64,000 bases of DNA from Gemmatimonadota bacterium (GCA_021324775.1 JAJPIM010000044.1:62001-126000), one strand, 5' to 3'; counted from the stretch's first letter, positions 52,550-61,452 are shown. The notes: a model not told the origin generated them from the letters alone. Numbers and translations: made by a program.

Positions 52550-53257
52550 TCAGGAATCCGGGTTCGTCGCCCACACCGTCGCACTGGTCACGAACGCCCG
52601 ATCGTCCAGTTGCAGCATCCCCACGATCACGTTCGCGATATCCTCGGCGTGCAGCTTCCGCGGATTGTCCGGGCGCGCACCATAGCCGTTCGACTCGAAA
52701 AACGGCGTCATGACTTCGCTGGGATTCACCTGCATGACGCGGATATCACTCGTGCGAAGCTCCGCCCGCCACACTTCCGTGAGCCCGCTGAGCGCGTATT
52801 TCGTCGAGGCGTATGCCGAGCTGTTCGCGCCCGCACGCTGGCCCGAGGTGGACGCCACGTTGACGATCGCGCCCGACCGTCGCGGCACGAAGTAGCGAGC
52901 GCTCTCCCGCGCCACCAGCGTCGCACCGAGCACGTTCGTCTCCCATACCCGCCGCATGTCGGCCGCGGTCACCGAGAGCAGTGGCGCTGACGACCCGATC
53001 CCCGCGTTGTTGATCAGGACGTTGTAGCCGCCAAGTTCGCGCGCGACCGTCTCGATGAGACGCACGACGCTCGCTTCGTCGGTCACGTCGGTCGTCACCG
53101 GCGTCGCGCCGATCTCTTTCGCGGCCCGGGCCAGCACCTCCGCGCGCCGCCCCGAGATCGCCACCCGCGCCCCCTGCGCCTTGAGCGCCCGCGCCGTCGC
53201 CAACCCGATTCCCGAACCGCCGCCCGTCACCAGCACTCTCGCGTCACTCAACCGCAT
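52550..53257 (-). CDS. Short-chain dehydrogenase/reductase
   Basis: 235 residues. The cofactor-binding TGGGSGIG motif (residues 11-18), NNAG at 83-86 and the catalytic Ser136, Tyr149 and Lys153 (YASTK) are all present, so this is a classical SDR. Arg37-Arg38 (SGRR) after the second strand suggests preference for NADP(H). Substrate unknown; similar proteins are annotated as 3-oxoacyl-ACP-reductase-like or serine dehydrogenase-like. Neighbours give no pathway context. Confidence 0.93.
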   Translation of the reverse strand: MRLSDARVLVTGGGSGIGLATARALKAQGARVAISGRRAEVLARAAKEIGATPVTTDVTDEASVVRLIETVARELGGYNVLINNAGIGSSAPLLSVTAADMRRVWETNVLGATLVARESARYFVPRRSGAIVNVASTSGQRAGANSSAYASTKYALSGLTEVWRAELRTSDIRVMQVNPSEVMTPFFESNGYGARPDNPRKLHAEDIANVIVGMLQLDDRAFVTSATVWATNPDS

Positions 53258-53328
53258 GCGTCTCCCCCTCGGGTCTGTTTCGCCGGAGACAATCTAGACG
53301 CCCGGGCACTTCCTGCTGCTGTTGTGTG

Positions 53329-53391
53329 TCTACTTTCTACTCTCTACTTTCTACTCTCTACTTTCTACTTTCTACTTTCTACTCTCTATTT
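53329..53391. repeat. Heptameric TCTACTY tandem array (nine units)
   Basis: Nine contiguous 7-bp units (TCTACTT or TCTACTC, the last TCTATTT) occupy the spacer between the SDR start and the DUF1697 stop, both on the minus strand. The array stops one base before the DUF1697 stop codon. Confidence 0.92.
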
Positions 53392-53934
53392 CTAGCTTTG
53401 ACTGAGCGCGGCGAGCTTGAGCACCGTGTTCCAGTTCCTCGCCGTGCACCGCGTACCGAGCTTGGAATCGATGACGGCCGCCGTCAGCCGCGACCTCCCC
53501 GCACCGTCCGGATACACGACGTAGAGATGACGCTGTCCGCTCTCCACGACTTCGCGCCCGACGATCGCGGCCCGTAACGCCGCCACCGCCGGCTTGGCCG
53601 GCGCCTTCTTGAGCACGACCACGTGGAGGCGCGCGGGATCACGCTCCGCCTGCTCCCGGAACGGATTGCGCGCGATCAGGTCCTGCCACTCGTTCGGCGT
53701 CCGGACGAAGAACTCCGCCTCGAAATGGAGCCGCTTCGCAGCCTCCGCCTCCAGCCAACGCTCGACGTCGTCGCCCGCTCGCTTCCGGTTGCCGAATACG
53801 ACGTTCCCGCTCTGCAACAACGACCTCGGGTGCTCGCACCCCACGGCTTCCAGAAAATCACGGAGCACACTCATCGCGATCCGGCGATTGCCCCCGACGT
53901 TGATCCCGCGAAGCAGCGCAATGTATGTCGCCAT
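53392..53934 (-). CDS. DUF1697 family protein
   Basis: 180 residues from the ATG at 53934. The family start MATYIALLRGINVGGNRRIAMSVLRDFLEAVG and the LLQSGNVVFGN and VLKLAAL blocks identify DUF1697, whose biochemical function is unknown. No membrane segment or signal. It is divergent from the O-methyltransferase gene. Length agrees with the family. Confidence 0.9.
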   Translation of the reverse strand: MATYIALLRGINVGGNRRIAMSVLRDFLEAVGCEHPRSLLQSGNVVFGNRKRAGDDVERWLEAEAAKRLHFEAEFFVRTPNEWQDLIARNPFREQAERDPARLHVVVLKKAPAKPAVAALRAAIVGREVVESGQRHLYVVYPDGAGRSRLTAAVIDSKLGTRCTARNWNTVLKLAALSQS

Positions 53935-53975
53935 CCCGCCCCCCAAGGCCGCTATCTTGTCTGCACGCCAGTTGA

Positions 53976-54019
53976 GTTCTCTCTGAGTTTCTCTTTGAGT
54001 TTCTCTCTCAGTTTCTTTC
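53976..54019. repeat. 12-bp pyrimidine-rich tandem repeat
   Basis: About 3.5 copies of TTTCTCTCTGAG (with minor changes) fill the divergent spacer between the DUF1697 and O-methyltransferase genes, ending ~30 bp before the latter's ATG. Confidence 0.75.
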
Positions 54020-54047
54020 GCCCGCGCCCCCCGCGCAAAGAAAGCCC

Positions 54048-54734
54048 ATGAGCCAGGACCAGGACAAGGATCGGTGGGCCGAGGTCGACCGCTACCTGGC
54101 TGGCGCCCTCCTGCCCGACGATCCGGTTCTTCGCGACGCGGTTGCCGCCAGCGACGCCGCTGGCCTTCCGGCCATCCAGGTGTCGCCGCTCCAGGGCCAA
54201 TGGCTGGCGATCCTCGCCGCCGCGATCCGCGCGAAAGCCATTCTCGAAATCGGCACCCTCGGCGGCTACAGCACGATCTGGCTGGCCCGCGCCCTCGCGC
54301 CCGGCGGACGGCTCATCTCGCTCGAGTTGGATCCGGCGCACGCCGCCGTCGCACGCGCCAACCTCGTGCGGGCCGGGCTCGCTGATCGCGCCACCGTCCG
54401 CGTCGGCCCTGCGCAGGAATCGCTACACGCCCTCGCCGCCGAAGGGCTCGGGCCCTTCGACTTGATTTTCATCGATGCGGACAAGACGGGATACCCCGCG
54501 TACTGGACATCGGCCCTTGCCCTGGCACGGCGGGGTTCGCTGATCATCGCGGACAACGTCGTCCGCGACGGCGCCGTCGCGGATGCCGGGAGCCAGGACG
54601 AGAATGTCATCGCCGTACGCCGGATGTACGACCTCATGGCCGCCGATCCGCGGGTCAACACCACGGTGCTGCAAACGGTCGGCGTCAAAGGCTACGATGG
54701 GTTTGCGGTCGCCATCGTGACCGGGAGCCCGTGA
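54048..54734 (+). CDS. SAM-dependent O-methyltransferase (CCoAOMT-like, family 3)
   Basis: 228 residues. AdoMet-binding motif I is AKAILEIGTLGGYSTIWLARAL, the acidic SLELDP follows, and the metal/substrate region FDLIFIDADKTGYPAYW with IIADNVVRDG matches bacterial homologues of caffeoyl-CoA/catechol O-methyltransferases. It needs a divalent cation for catechol-type substrates. The physiological acceptor is unknown. It is followed, 66 bp later, by the PEP-mutase-like gene on the same strand. Confidence 0.92.
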   Translation: MSQDQDKDRWAEVDRYLAGALLPDDPVLRDAVAASDAAGLPAIQVSPLQGQWLAILAAAIRAKAILEIGTLGGYSTIWLARALAPGGRLISLELDPAHAAVARANLVRAGLADRATVRVGPAQESLHALAAEGLGPFDLIFIDADKTGYPAYWTSALALARRGSLIIADNVVRDGAVADAGSQDENVIAVRRMYDLMAADPRVNTTVLQTVGVKGYDGFAVAIVTGSP

Positions 54735-54800
54735 TCGTGCGCGACCAGCATCGTTTCGCGATCCGTCGAATCCTTCCTCCGCTGGCCGGAACCTGCTGAT

Positions 54801-55583
54801 ATGCCCACCCAGGCCGAGCACGCGGCAGCGTTTCACCGGCTTCATGTGAAGGGGCACCCGGTCGTCCTGTACAACGTCTGGGACGCGGGCACGGCGCAAG
54901 CCGTCGCGCGGGCGGGCGCGAAGGCCATCGCGACGGGAAGCTGGTCCGTCGCCGCGGCGCACGGCTTTGAGGACGGCGAGCGCATCCCGCTGGACGCCGC
55001 GCTCGCCAATCTCCGCGAGATCGTGGCGGCGGTGCAGCTTCCGGTCAGCCTGGATCTCGAGGCCGGCTACGGGACCTCGCCCGAGGAGGTCGCGACGAGT
55101 GTCACCAGGGCGATCGGCGCCGGCGCGATCGGATTCAACCTCGAGGACCAGGTCATGGGCGCCGCCGACGCCCTGTACCCGGTGGCCGAGCAGGAGGCCC
55201 GCGTCCGCGCCGCCCGCGCGGCGGCGGACCGCGCTGGGATCCCCGTCTACATCAACGCGCGGACGGACCTGTTTCTCAAAGCGGACCCGGCACGCCACGA
55301 CGACGCGCTCGTGACTGCGGCGCTCGAACGCGCGCACGCATACGCGCGGGGCGGAGCGAGTGGGTTCTTCGCGGCCGGGCTCATCGATGAGTCCCTGATC
55401 GCCCGGGTCTGCAAGGAATGCCCGCTCCCGGTCAACATCCTCGTCCGCCCCACCGCGCCGTCCGGCAAGCGGCTCGCCGCGCTCGGCGTCGCCCGCATCA
55501 GCTATGGGCCCGGGCCCTACCGGGTCGCGATGCAGTCGGTCGAAGAGGCCGCGCGTCAGGCGCTCGCGTCAGTAGAGGGGTAG
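54801..55583 (+). CDS. Isocitrate lyase/PEP-mutase superfamily protein
   Basis: 260 residues with the (beta/alpha)8 pattern of the family: VVLYNVWDAGTAQAVARAGAKAIATGS, SLDLEAGYG (metal-binding acid residues), IGFNLEDQ and VYINARTD. The isocitrate-lyase signature KKCGH is absent, and the enzyme is shorter than isocitrate lyase, so it belongs to the oxaloacetate-hydrolase/carboxyphosphonoenolpyruvate-mutase-like group. The precise reaction (C-C or P-C lyase) is unresolved. Confidence 0.9.
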   Translation: MPTQAEHAAAFHRLHVKGHPVVLYNVWDAGTAQAVARAGAKAIATGSWSVAAAHGFEDGERIPLDAALANLREIVAAVQLPVSLDLEAGYGTSPEEVATSVTRAIGAGAIGFNLEDQVMGAADALYPVAEQEARVRAARAAADRAGIPVYINARTDLFLKADPARHDDALVTAALERAHAYARGGASGFFAAGLIDESLIARVCKECPLPVNILVRPTAPSGKRLAALGVARISYGPGPYRVAMQSVEEAARQALASVEG

Positions 55584-55724
55584 CCAGAAGGCCCGCGGAG
55601 AGCCGGCCCACGGACTTGCCGGGCCCACCTCGCCCCGGCCGTCGTGACGATCGCCACGGATGATGGTCGTTTCGCCCCTCCCATGTCGCACCGCCATCCG
55701 GGGCCGTCACAGATTGAGATACCA

Positions 55725-56507
55725 ATGCTGCGCATATTGATCGTGGACGACGAGCCCCTCGCGCGCGCCCACCTGCGGTCGGTGCTCGGGGGCGACCCCG
55801 AGATCGTCGTCGCTGGCGAATGCGGCGACGGGGCTAGTGCGGTGGCCGCCATTACGTGCGACCCGCCCGACCTCGTGCTGCTCGACATCCAGATGCCCGA
55901 GCTCGACGGGTTCGATGTCGTCCGTGCTGTCGGCGTCGAGCAGATGCCCCTCGTCGTCTTCGTGACGGCGCACGATGCCCGCGCGCTCGAGGCGTTCGCG
56001 GTGCACGCGGTGGATTACCTGCTCAAGCCCGTCGCCGCGAACCGCCTCCTCGCCGCGGTCGCGCGCGCGAAACGCCACGCGACAGCGTCCGTCCGCTCCC
56101 GCGCCGCAGAAGTCGCGGCCCTGGCCGCGTTGATCACCGACATGTCGGCCAGCCGGTCCGCGCCGTCCCCCGAGCCGCCGCGCTTCGCCATTCGCGGCAA
56201 CGGACGCGTCACGCTCGTGCCCCCAGCCGACATCGACTGGGTCGAGGCGATGGACAACTACGTGCGCGTACACATCGGCCCGACCAGTCATACGATCCGC
56301 GACACGCTCACCCGTGTCGTTCGCCGTCTGCCACCCGACATGTTCCTGCGCGTCCATCGCTCGGCGGCCATCAACATCGGACGCATCCGCGAGCTGCGCA
56401 CCCTCGCGGGCACACAGCACGTGGTGATCCTCGCCGATGGCACACGGGTGGCCGCCGGCCGCCGCCATCGGCCCGCCATCCGGAGACTGCTCCGCCAGTC
56501 GCTGTAG
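55725..56507 (+). CDS. LytTR-family response regulator
   Basis: 260 residues from the ATG at 55725 (MLRILIVDDEP). The receiver domain has the acidic pocket Asp8/Asp9, phospho-acceptor Asp54 (LVLLDIQMPELDGF), Thr and Lys (VFVTAHDA, YLLKPV). A C-terminal LytTR DNA-binding domain follows (ADIDWVEAMDNYVRVHIG, FLRVHRSAAINIGRI). Such regulators usually pair with a LytS/HisK_7 kinase, but none is adjacent. The spacer upstream (55584-55724) is 141 bp. Confidence 0.93.
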   Translation: MLRILIVDDEPLARAHLRSVLGGDPEIVVAGECGDGASAVAAITCDPPDLVLLDIQMPELDGFDVVRAVGVEQMPLVVFVTAHDARALEAFAVHAVDYLLKPVAANRLLAAVARAKRHATASVRSRAAEVAALAALITDMSASRSAPSPEPPRFAIRGNGRVTLVPPADIDWVEAMDNYVRVHIGPTSHTIRDTLTRVVRRLPPDMFLRVHRSAAINIGRIRELRTLAGTQHVVILADGTRVAAGRRHRPAIRRLLRQSL

Positions 56508-56674
56508 CGAGCACCCGCCCAGTGAGAGGCGAAGGTACGGACGCGCCTGCACACGCCGGCGGATCACATGGCGGCAGGCATCGGATCCGAACCGAGTGGT
56601 CCGCGTCTGCGTCCCCGTCCGCGAGCGAGGCGGATTCGCCTCGCGGTGTTCCCCCGCCGGCCGTCCGGAGGCGT

Positions 56675-58147
56675 CTACTGGCTGTCGGCCAACGGCGGCA
56701 TCCCCACGCGCGCGAGGATGCGGCGGAATGCCGTGTCGCGATGCAGCGGACGGAGCAGCATGTCCGATCGCATCGTCGTCATCTCGTTGTCGTGCGAGTC
56801 GTAAGCCTGCTGCAGATGCGCGATCGCGCTGGAATCCTCTCCGAGCAGCGCTTCGGTCTCGGCGACACGAAACGCGGATTGCTCACCCCTCGCCAGCCGC
56901 TGGCGCTCCAACGCCACCATCGCCTGCAATGTTCCCGTATGGCCACCACGCTCGAAACCCCGCTCCGCCTCGGCCGCGAGATCGCTCATCGCGGTGTTGT
57001 GGGCGAGGGCCGCCGTTTGGCGCAGCTCCGCGATCGCGTTCCGGTCATCACCCTGCACCAGGTAGTAGTGCCACAGATAGCTGTGCGGCGAAAGAAAGTC
57101 CGGATCCGACGTCTCGATCTCCTTGAGGAGCTTCACTCCCTCGTCAGGCTGCCCCATGACCCACAGGAGAAGACCCTTGTCGGAGAGAATCGCCTTCGAC
57201 GTCGGCTCCAGCTCCTGTGCCCTGTCGATTTGGGCGCGCGCCTCCGTGAATCGGCCGAGCTGCATCAGGCAGTTCGCGTACCAGTGATGCGTCGTCGCCG
57301 AGAGCGGGTCGAGCGCCAGTGCGCGGTCGAACTCGTGCTGCGCCCCCGCCAGATCCCACGACCAGTAGAAGTCCACGAAAGCCAGTGACCGATGCGCCGG
57401 CGCAAGCTGGTCGTCCAGCGCGATCGCGCGCTCGGCTGCGATCTTCGCCCGCGGATACGCCGATTCCGAGGGCATCGCCGAGTACTCGCGCAACAGGTTG
57501 TAGCTGTCCGCCAGCCCGGAGTACGCCGGCGCGAACTTCGGATCCAGCACGATCGCCTGCACGAACAGGTCGGCCGCCCGCTGCAGGTCGTCCGGCGTCC
57601 GCTTGTTCCAGTAGTAGAGGCCGCGGAGGTACAACTGCTCCGCCTCCGGGTTCGCGGCCTTCGAATGCACCCGGAACGCGGTCGGCCGTGTCGCCGTCTG
57701 GCGGCCATAGAGCACGCTGCCCACGGCCACCACCACCACGACCGCCGCGGCGATCGCGACCCAGCGCCCGCGCCGGAACAACGACCGCTTGCCACCGGCT
57801 GCCGGTCCGGCCGCCACCGGACCACTCTGGCGGCCGTTTTCGCCGAGTCCCTCTCTGGCCGCCTCCCGCCGCTCCTCCCGAGTCCAGTGCCTGGGCCGCT
57901 CGGCGAGCGCACCCGCGGCAGCGACGATGGGAGGGTCATCCAATTGGTCCGTCGTGGCGAGCCACCGCTTCAGATCATCCGTATAGGCGTAGACAGACGC
58001 CTTGCCCGAGCCCGGCACACGGCGCACCGGTAGCCCCCGATCCTTCTCCCAGCGCATCACGGTGCGATCGTCGCGTCCAAAGTACGCGGCGATCTCTTTC
58101 CAGCCGGCCAACCGTCCGTCGCTCGGCTCGCTTGCCATATGGCTCAA
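56675..58147 (-). CDS. HTH-transmembrane-TPR protein
   Basis: 490 residues in an unusual order. Residues 12-62 form a MerR/excisionase-like helix-turn-helix (GWKEIAAYFGRDDRTVMRWEKD, then a basic RGLPVRRVPGSG wing). A Pro/Arg-rich linker leads to one membrane helix (about 129-148), and the remaining ~340 residues are TPR-type helices (AEQLYLRGLYYWNKR, DPKFAPAYSGLADSYNLLREY, ALALDPLSATTHHWYANCLMQLGR). The architecture resembles ToxR/CadC-like membrane-bound regulators, where the TPR side would be outside the cytoplasm. Similar proteins are frequent in Acidobacteriota and Gemmatimonadota. A SARP/BTAD-type domain is not seen. Confidence 0.82.
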   Translation of the reverse strand: MSHMASEPSDGRLAGWKEIAAYFGRDDRTVMRWEKDRGLPVRRVPGSGKASVYAYTDDLKRWLATTDQLDDPPIVAAAGALAERPRHWTREERREAAREGLGENGRQSGPVAAGPAAGGKRSLFRRGRWVAIAAAVVVVVAVGSVLYGRQTATRPTAFRVHSKAANPEAEQLYLRGLYYWNKRTPDDLQRAADLFVQAIVLDPKFAPAYSGLADSYNLLREYSAMPSESAYPRAKIAAERAIALDDQLAPAHRSLAFVDFYWSWDLAGAQHEFDRALALDPLSATTHHWYANCLMQLGRFTEARAQIDRAQELEPTSKAILSDKGLLLWVMGQPDEGVKLLKEIETSDPDFLSPHSYLWHYYLVQGDDRNAIAELRQTAALAHNTAMSDLAAEAERGFERGGHTGTLQAMVALERQRLARGEQSAFRVAETEALLGEDSSAIAHLQQAYDSHDNEMTTMRSDMLLRPLHRDTAFRRILARVGMPPLADSQ

Positions 58148-58180
58148 GTATATGAATCGAGCGTCACCAGCGGATCGCGG

Positions 58181-58543
58181 CTAGATCCGCTCGTACTCGG
58201 CGACCGCCCGCGGATCGGCCACCCCGCCCGTGTGCAGTATCCCCGCCGGCTCGACCAGCACCAGATGGACTTCCTCCTCGGCCACCGGGCGGTGCTCGAC
58301 ACCCTTGGGGATCACCACCAGCTCCCCCGGCCCAAGGGTCACGGCTCCATCCCGTAGCTCGATCCGGAGCCGGCCGCGCACAACCAGAAACAGCTCGTCC
58401 TCGGCCTCGTGCGAATGCCAGACGAACTCCCCCTGCACTTTCGCGACTTTGACGTGGGAGCCGTTCATCTCCGCGATGATCTTTGGGCTCCACTGATCCT
58501 CGAACTGAGCGAGTTTGCCCGCCAGACTCACCACCTCGACCAT
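58181..58543 (-). CDS. Cupin-domain protein
   Basis: 120 residues from the ATG at 58543, with GGGAG six bases upstream. One conserved cupin barrel: VWHSHEAEDELFLVVRG (HxHx4-5E motif 1) and LVVIPKGVEHRP (motif 2), giving the usual metal ligands His, His, Glu and His. Small single-domain cupins include isomerases, dioxygenases and binding proteins; the function here is undetermined. It is divergent from the permease, with the heptad array in between. Confidence 0.9.
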   Translation of the reverse strand: MVEVVSLAGKLAQFEDQWSPKIIAEMNGSHVKVAKVQGEFVWHSHEAEDELFLVVRGRLRIELRDGAVTLGPGELVVIPKGVEHRPVAEEEVHLVLVEPAGILHTGGVADPRAVAEYERI

Positions 58544-58582
58544 CTGGATCTCCCTGTCTTGGAAACCACGCCGACCCTCAGT

Positions 58583-58645
58583 CCCGAACCCCCAATCCCG
58601 AATCCCCAATCCCCAATCCCTAATCCCCAGTCCCCAGTCCCCAAC
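58583..58645. repeat. Heptameric CCCCAAT tandem array (nine units), G-quadruplex candidate
   Basis: Nine contiguous 7-bp units (CCCCAAT, CCCGAAT, CCCTAAT, CCCCAGT and CCCGAAC/CCCCAAC ends). The minus strand carries runs of three or four G separated by three- or four-base loops, enough for several G-quadruplexes. It lies in the divergent spacer between the cupin and permease genes. Confidence 0.93.
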
Positions 58646-58693
58646 AATTTAGCCAGAGTTGCGGACCGGCCCGCCTGGCGCGACACTGTCCCG

Positions 58694-60127
58694 GTGCCCC
58701 AGCCCACTGGGTCCGCCCGGGTCGAGCAGCAAAGCGCTTCGCTCCACAAGGAGCTCGGCCTCACCGATCTCGTCCTCACCCAGATCCTCTACGTCGTCGG
58801 ACTGAGTTGGGTCGGTGCCGCCGCCAAGCTCGGCACATCGCAGATCCCCTTCTGGCTGGCCGCGATGGCCCTGTTCTACCTGCCGCAGGCCGCTGTCGTG
58901 GTCTACCTGAGCCGAAGATTCCCTCTCGAGGGTGGCCTCTACCAGTGGGCCAAGCTCGGTCTCAACGGCGGCGTCGCTTTCCTCGTCGGCTGGAATCTCT
59001 GGATCTACGCCATCGTGCTCCTCGGCGCGTTCGGGCTCTCGGTCGCCAACGCGATCGTCTATGCGATCGGCCCGAGTGCCGAATGGCTCTCCGGAAACCA
59101 CGTCTTCATCGGCGCCGTGACCGGCATCCTGCTGGGATCTCTGATCGTCGTGTCGATCCTCGGCCTCGGCATCAGCAAGTGGGTGCACAACGCGGGCGCG
59201 GTCCTGCTGCTCACGGCGTTTGCCTTTCTGCTCATCCTCCCGTTGATCAACGTCGCACGCGGCACGCTCCGCACGTATCACCCGCTCACGATCACGGCGC
59301 CGGCCATCACGCTGCTCAATGTCAACATCTTCGGGAAGCTCGCGGTCGGCGCGCTCTCGGGTTTCGAATACGTCGCCGTGCTCGCCGGCGAGGCACGCGA
59401 CGCACAGCGCACGATCGGCAAGTCGGTGATCATCGCCGCACCCATCATCGCCCTGATGTTCATCCTCGGCACATCCGCCGTCCAGGCGCTCGTCCCCCCA
59501 GGCCAGGTGGATCTCGTCGGCCCCATCCCGCAGGCGTTTCGCCTCGGACTCGGATCGAGCGGCATCGCCGCCATCGTGATCCCGTTCGCTGTCATGGCCG
59601 TCAATGCGCGCACGATCGCCAATTCGAGCGTGCTGTTCACGGCGACGAGCCGCATGCCGATGGTGGCCGGGTGGGACCGTCTCATCCCGGGCTGGTTCTC
59701 CCGCCTCCACCCGAAATACCGCACGCCGGTGAATTCCATACTGTTCATCGGCGCCTGCTCGCTCGCCTTCGCCGCTGCCGGTATGACGAACGTCGGCGAA
59801 CAGGAAGCGTTCCAGCTCCTCGACAACGCCGCCGGCATCCTGTACGGCCTCACGTATCTCGTCCTCTTCGGCATACCTCTCGTCGGTCTCGCCCGCACCG
59901 GTGAACGCGCGCCACGCTGGATCGCCGCCGCCGCGGCGGCCGGTTTCGCGACGACGGTGCTCTACGTCGTCCTGTCAGTGCTGCCGATCGTGTCTGTCGT
60001 GAGCCGTTTTGCTTTTGCGGTCAAGCTCAGCAGCCTCGTGATCCTCGTGAACGCCGCGGGGGCATTCATCTATCTCCGCGCACGCCGCGCCCGTGTGCAG
60101 CCGGCTCCCGCCGGAGCCATATCGTGA
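58694..60127 (+). CDS. APC-family amino-acid permease
   Basis: About 477 residues from the GTG at 58694 (VPQPTGSARVEQQ); the open frame continues upstream through the heptad array but that stretch is judged non-coding. Roughly twelve helices with LTDLVLTQILYVVGLSW, FPLEGGLYQWAKLGLNGGVAF, GKLAVGALSGFEYVAVLAGEARDAQRTIGKS, as in the amino acid-polyamine-organocation superfamily. Substrate unclear. Its TGA overlaps the GTG of the following CoA-ligase gene (GTGA), so the two are co-translated. No ribosome site precedes the chosen start. Confidence 0.9.
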   Translation: MPQPTGSARVEQQSASLHKELGLTDLVLTQILYVVGLSWVGAAAKLGTSQIPFWLAAMALFYLPQAAVVVYLSRRFPLEGGLYQWAKLGLNGGVAFLVGWNLWIYAIVLLGAFGLSVANAIVYAIGPSAEWLSGNHVFIGAVTGILLGSLIVVSILGLGISKWVHNAGAVLLLTAFAFLLILPLINVARGTLRTYHPLTITAPAITLLNVNIFGKLAVGALSGFEYVAVLAGEARDAQRTIGKSVIIAAPIIALMFILGTSAVQALVPPGQVDLVGPIPQAFRLGLGSSGIAAIVIPFAVMAVNARTIANSSVLFTATSRMPMVAGWDRLIPGWFSRLHPKYRTPVNSILFIGACSLAFAAAGMTNVGEQEAFQLLDNAAGILYGLTYLVLFGIPLVGLARTGERAPRWIAAAAAAGFATTVLYVVLSVLPIVSVVSRFAFAVKLSSLVILVNAAGAFIYLRARRARVQPAPAGAIS

Positions 60128-61452
60128 CGACCTCCCGCGCGCACGCCGCGGCGCGGCTCGTGGACGGACTGGACGCCGCGGAGCGCGCCTCGCGCGACGA
60201 GATACAGGCCCTGCAACGGACACGGCTCGCCTGGACGCTGCACCACGCGTACGAGCACGTGCCACACTACCGCCGCGCCTTCGATGCGGCGGGCGTTCAC
60301 CCATCCGATCTGCACGATCTGCGGGACCTGTCGAAGTTCCCGTTCACGGTGAAGCAGGACCTCCGCGACAATTATCCGTTCGGCCTCTTCGCCGTCCCGC
60401 GAGAACAGATTGCCAGGATCCACGGATCGTCGGGTACGACGGGGAAGCCAATCGTCGTCGGCTATACCCGGCGAGACATTGAGATGTGGTCCGGAGTCAT
60501 GGCCCGCTCGATTCGCGCCGCGGGCGGACGGCCCGGCATGATGATTCACGTGGCGTACGGGTACGGTTTGTTCACAGGCGGCCTCGGTGCCCACTACGGC
60601 GCTGAACGCCTCGGATGCACCGTCGTGCCGATGTCCGGCGGCATGACCGAGCGGCAGGTACAGCTCATTACCGACTTCCGGCCCGACGTGATCATGGTCA
60701 CGCCCAGTTACATGCTGTCGATCCTGGATGGATTCCGGAGCCACGGTATCGACCCGCGCGCCTGCTCGTTGCGGTTCGGCATCTTCGGCGCCGAACCCTG
60801 GACCAACGCGATGCGCCAGGAGATCGAACAGGCGTTCGGCATGGACGCCACCGATATCTATGGACTCTCCGAGGTGATCGGCCCAGGCGTATCGCAGGAA
60901 TGCGTCGAGACCAAGGACGGACTCCACATCTGGGAGGACCACTTCCTCCCCGAAGTGATCGATCCCGCGACCGGCCGCGTGCTCCCCGATGGCCAGCTCG
61001 GGGAGCTCGTGTTCACCTCGCTCACCAAGGAAGCGTTTCCGATCGTCCGGTATCGCACGCGGGACCTGACCCGCCTCCTGCCCGGCACGGCACGCCCCGG
61101 TATGCGACGCATGGAGAAGCTGACCGGCCGGAGCGACGACATGCTGATCCTCCGTGGCGTCAATGTGTTCCCGAGCCAGATCGAGGACGCCCTGCTGGCC
61201 ACCGACTGGTGCGGTGGCCACTACCAGATCGAGATGACGCGAGAGGGGCGGCTGGACGCCATGACGGTCCACGCGGAAGCGCGGCCGGACCGGTGGGACG
61301 GCGCCGGCCTTACCGCAGAGGCTGCGCACCTGGTGACCACAATCAAGGACACGATAGGTCTGACGACGACCGTGATCGTCGAGCCGCCGGGCTCGCTGGA
61401 ACGGTCTCAGGGCAAAGCGAAACGAGTTATCGACCGTCGCCCCAAGGGGTGA
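60124..61452 (+). CDS. Phenylacetate-CoA ligase-like enzyme (PaaK family)
   Basis: 442 residues, standard length for PaaK. Adenylate-forming motifs: the P-loop GSSGTTGKP at residues 101-109, DATDIYGLSEVIGPGVSQEC, FPIVRYRTRDL and the C-terminal DDMLILRGVNVFPSQIE. It converts an aryl acetate (phenylacetate in known members) to its CoA thioester with ATP. No ring-hydroxylating paa genes are in the window, so it may activate another aromatic acid. Start is the GTG at 60124, overlapping the permease stop. Confidence 0.92.
   Translation: MTTSRAHAAARLVDGLDAAERASRDEIQALQRTRLAWTLHHAYEHVPHYRRAFDAAGVHPSDLHDLRDLSKFPFTVKQDLRDNYPFGLFAVPREQIARIHGSSGTTGKPIVVGYTRRDIEMWSGVMARSIRAAGGRPGMMIHVAYGYGLFTGGLGAHYGAERLGCTVVPMSGGMTERQVQLITDFRPDVIMVTPSYMLSILDGFRSHGIDPRACSLRFGIFGAEPWTNAMRQEIEQAFGMDATDIYGLSEVIGPGVSQECVETKDGLHIWEDHFLPEVIDPATGRVLPDGQLGELVFTSLTKEAFPIVRYRTRDLTRLLPGTARPGMRRMEKLTGRSDDMLILRGVNVFPSQIEDALLATDWCGGHYQIEMTREGRLDAMTVHAEARPDRWDGAGLTAEAAHLVTTIKDTIGLTTTVIVEPPGSLERSQGKAKRVIDRRPKG

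Noticed and set aside
58409-58693. A longer N-terminus for the permease including the heptad array
   Set aside because: It overlaps the cupin start and would be a Pro/Asn/Gln repeat unlike any permease. It is open only because the 7-bp repeats contain no stop in that frame.
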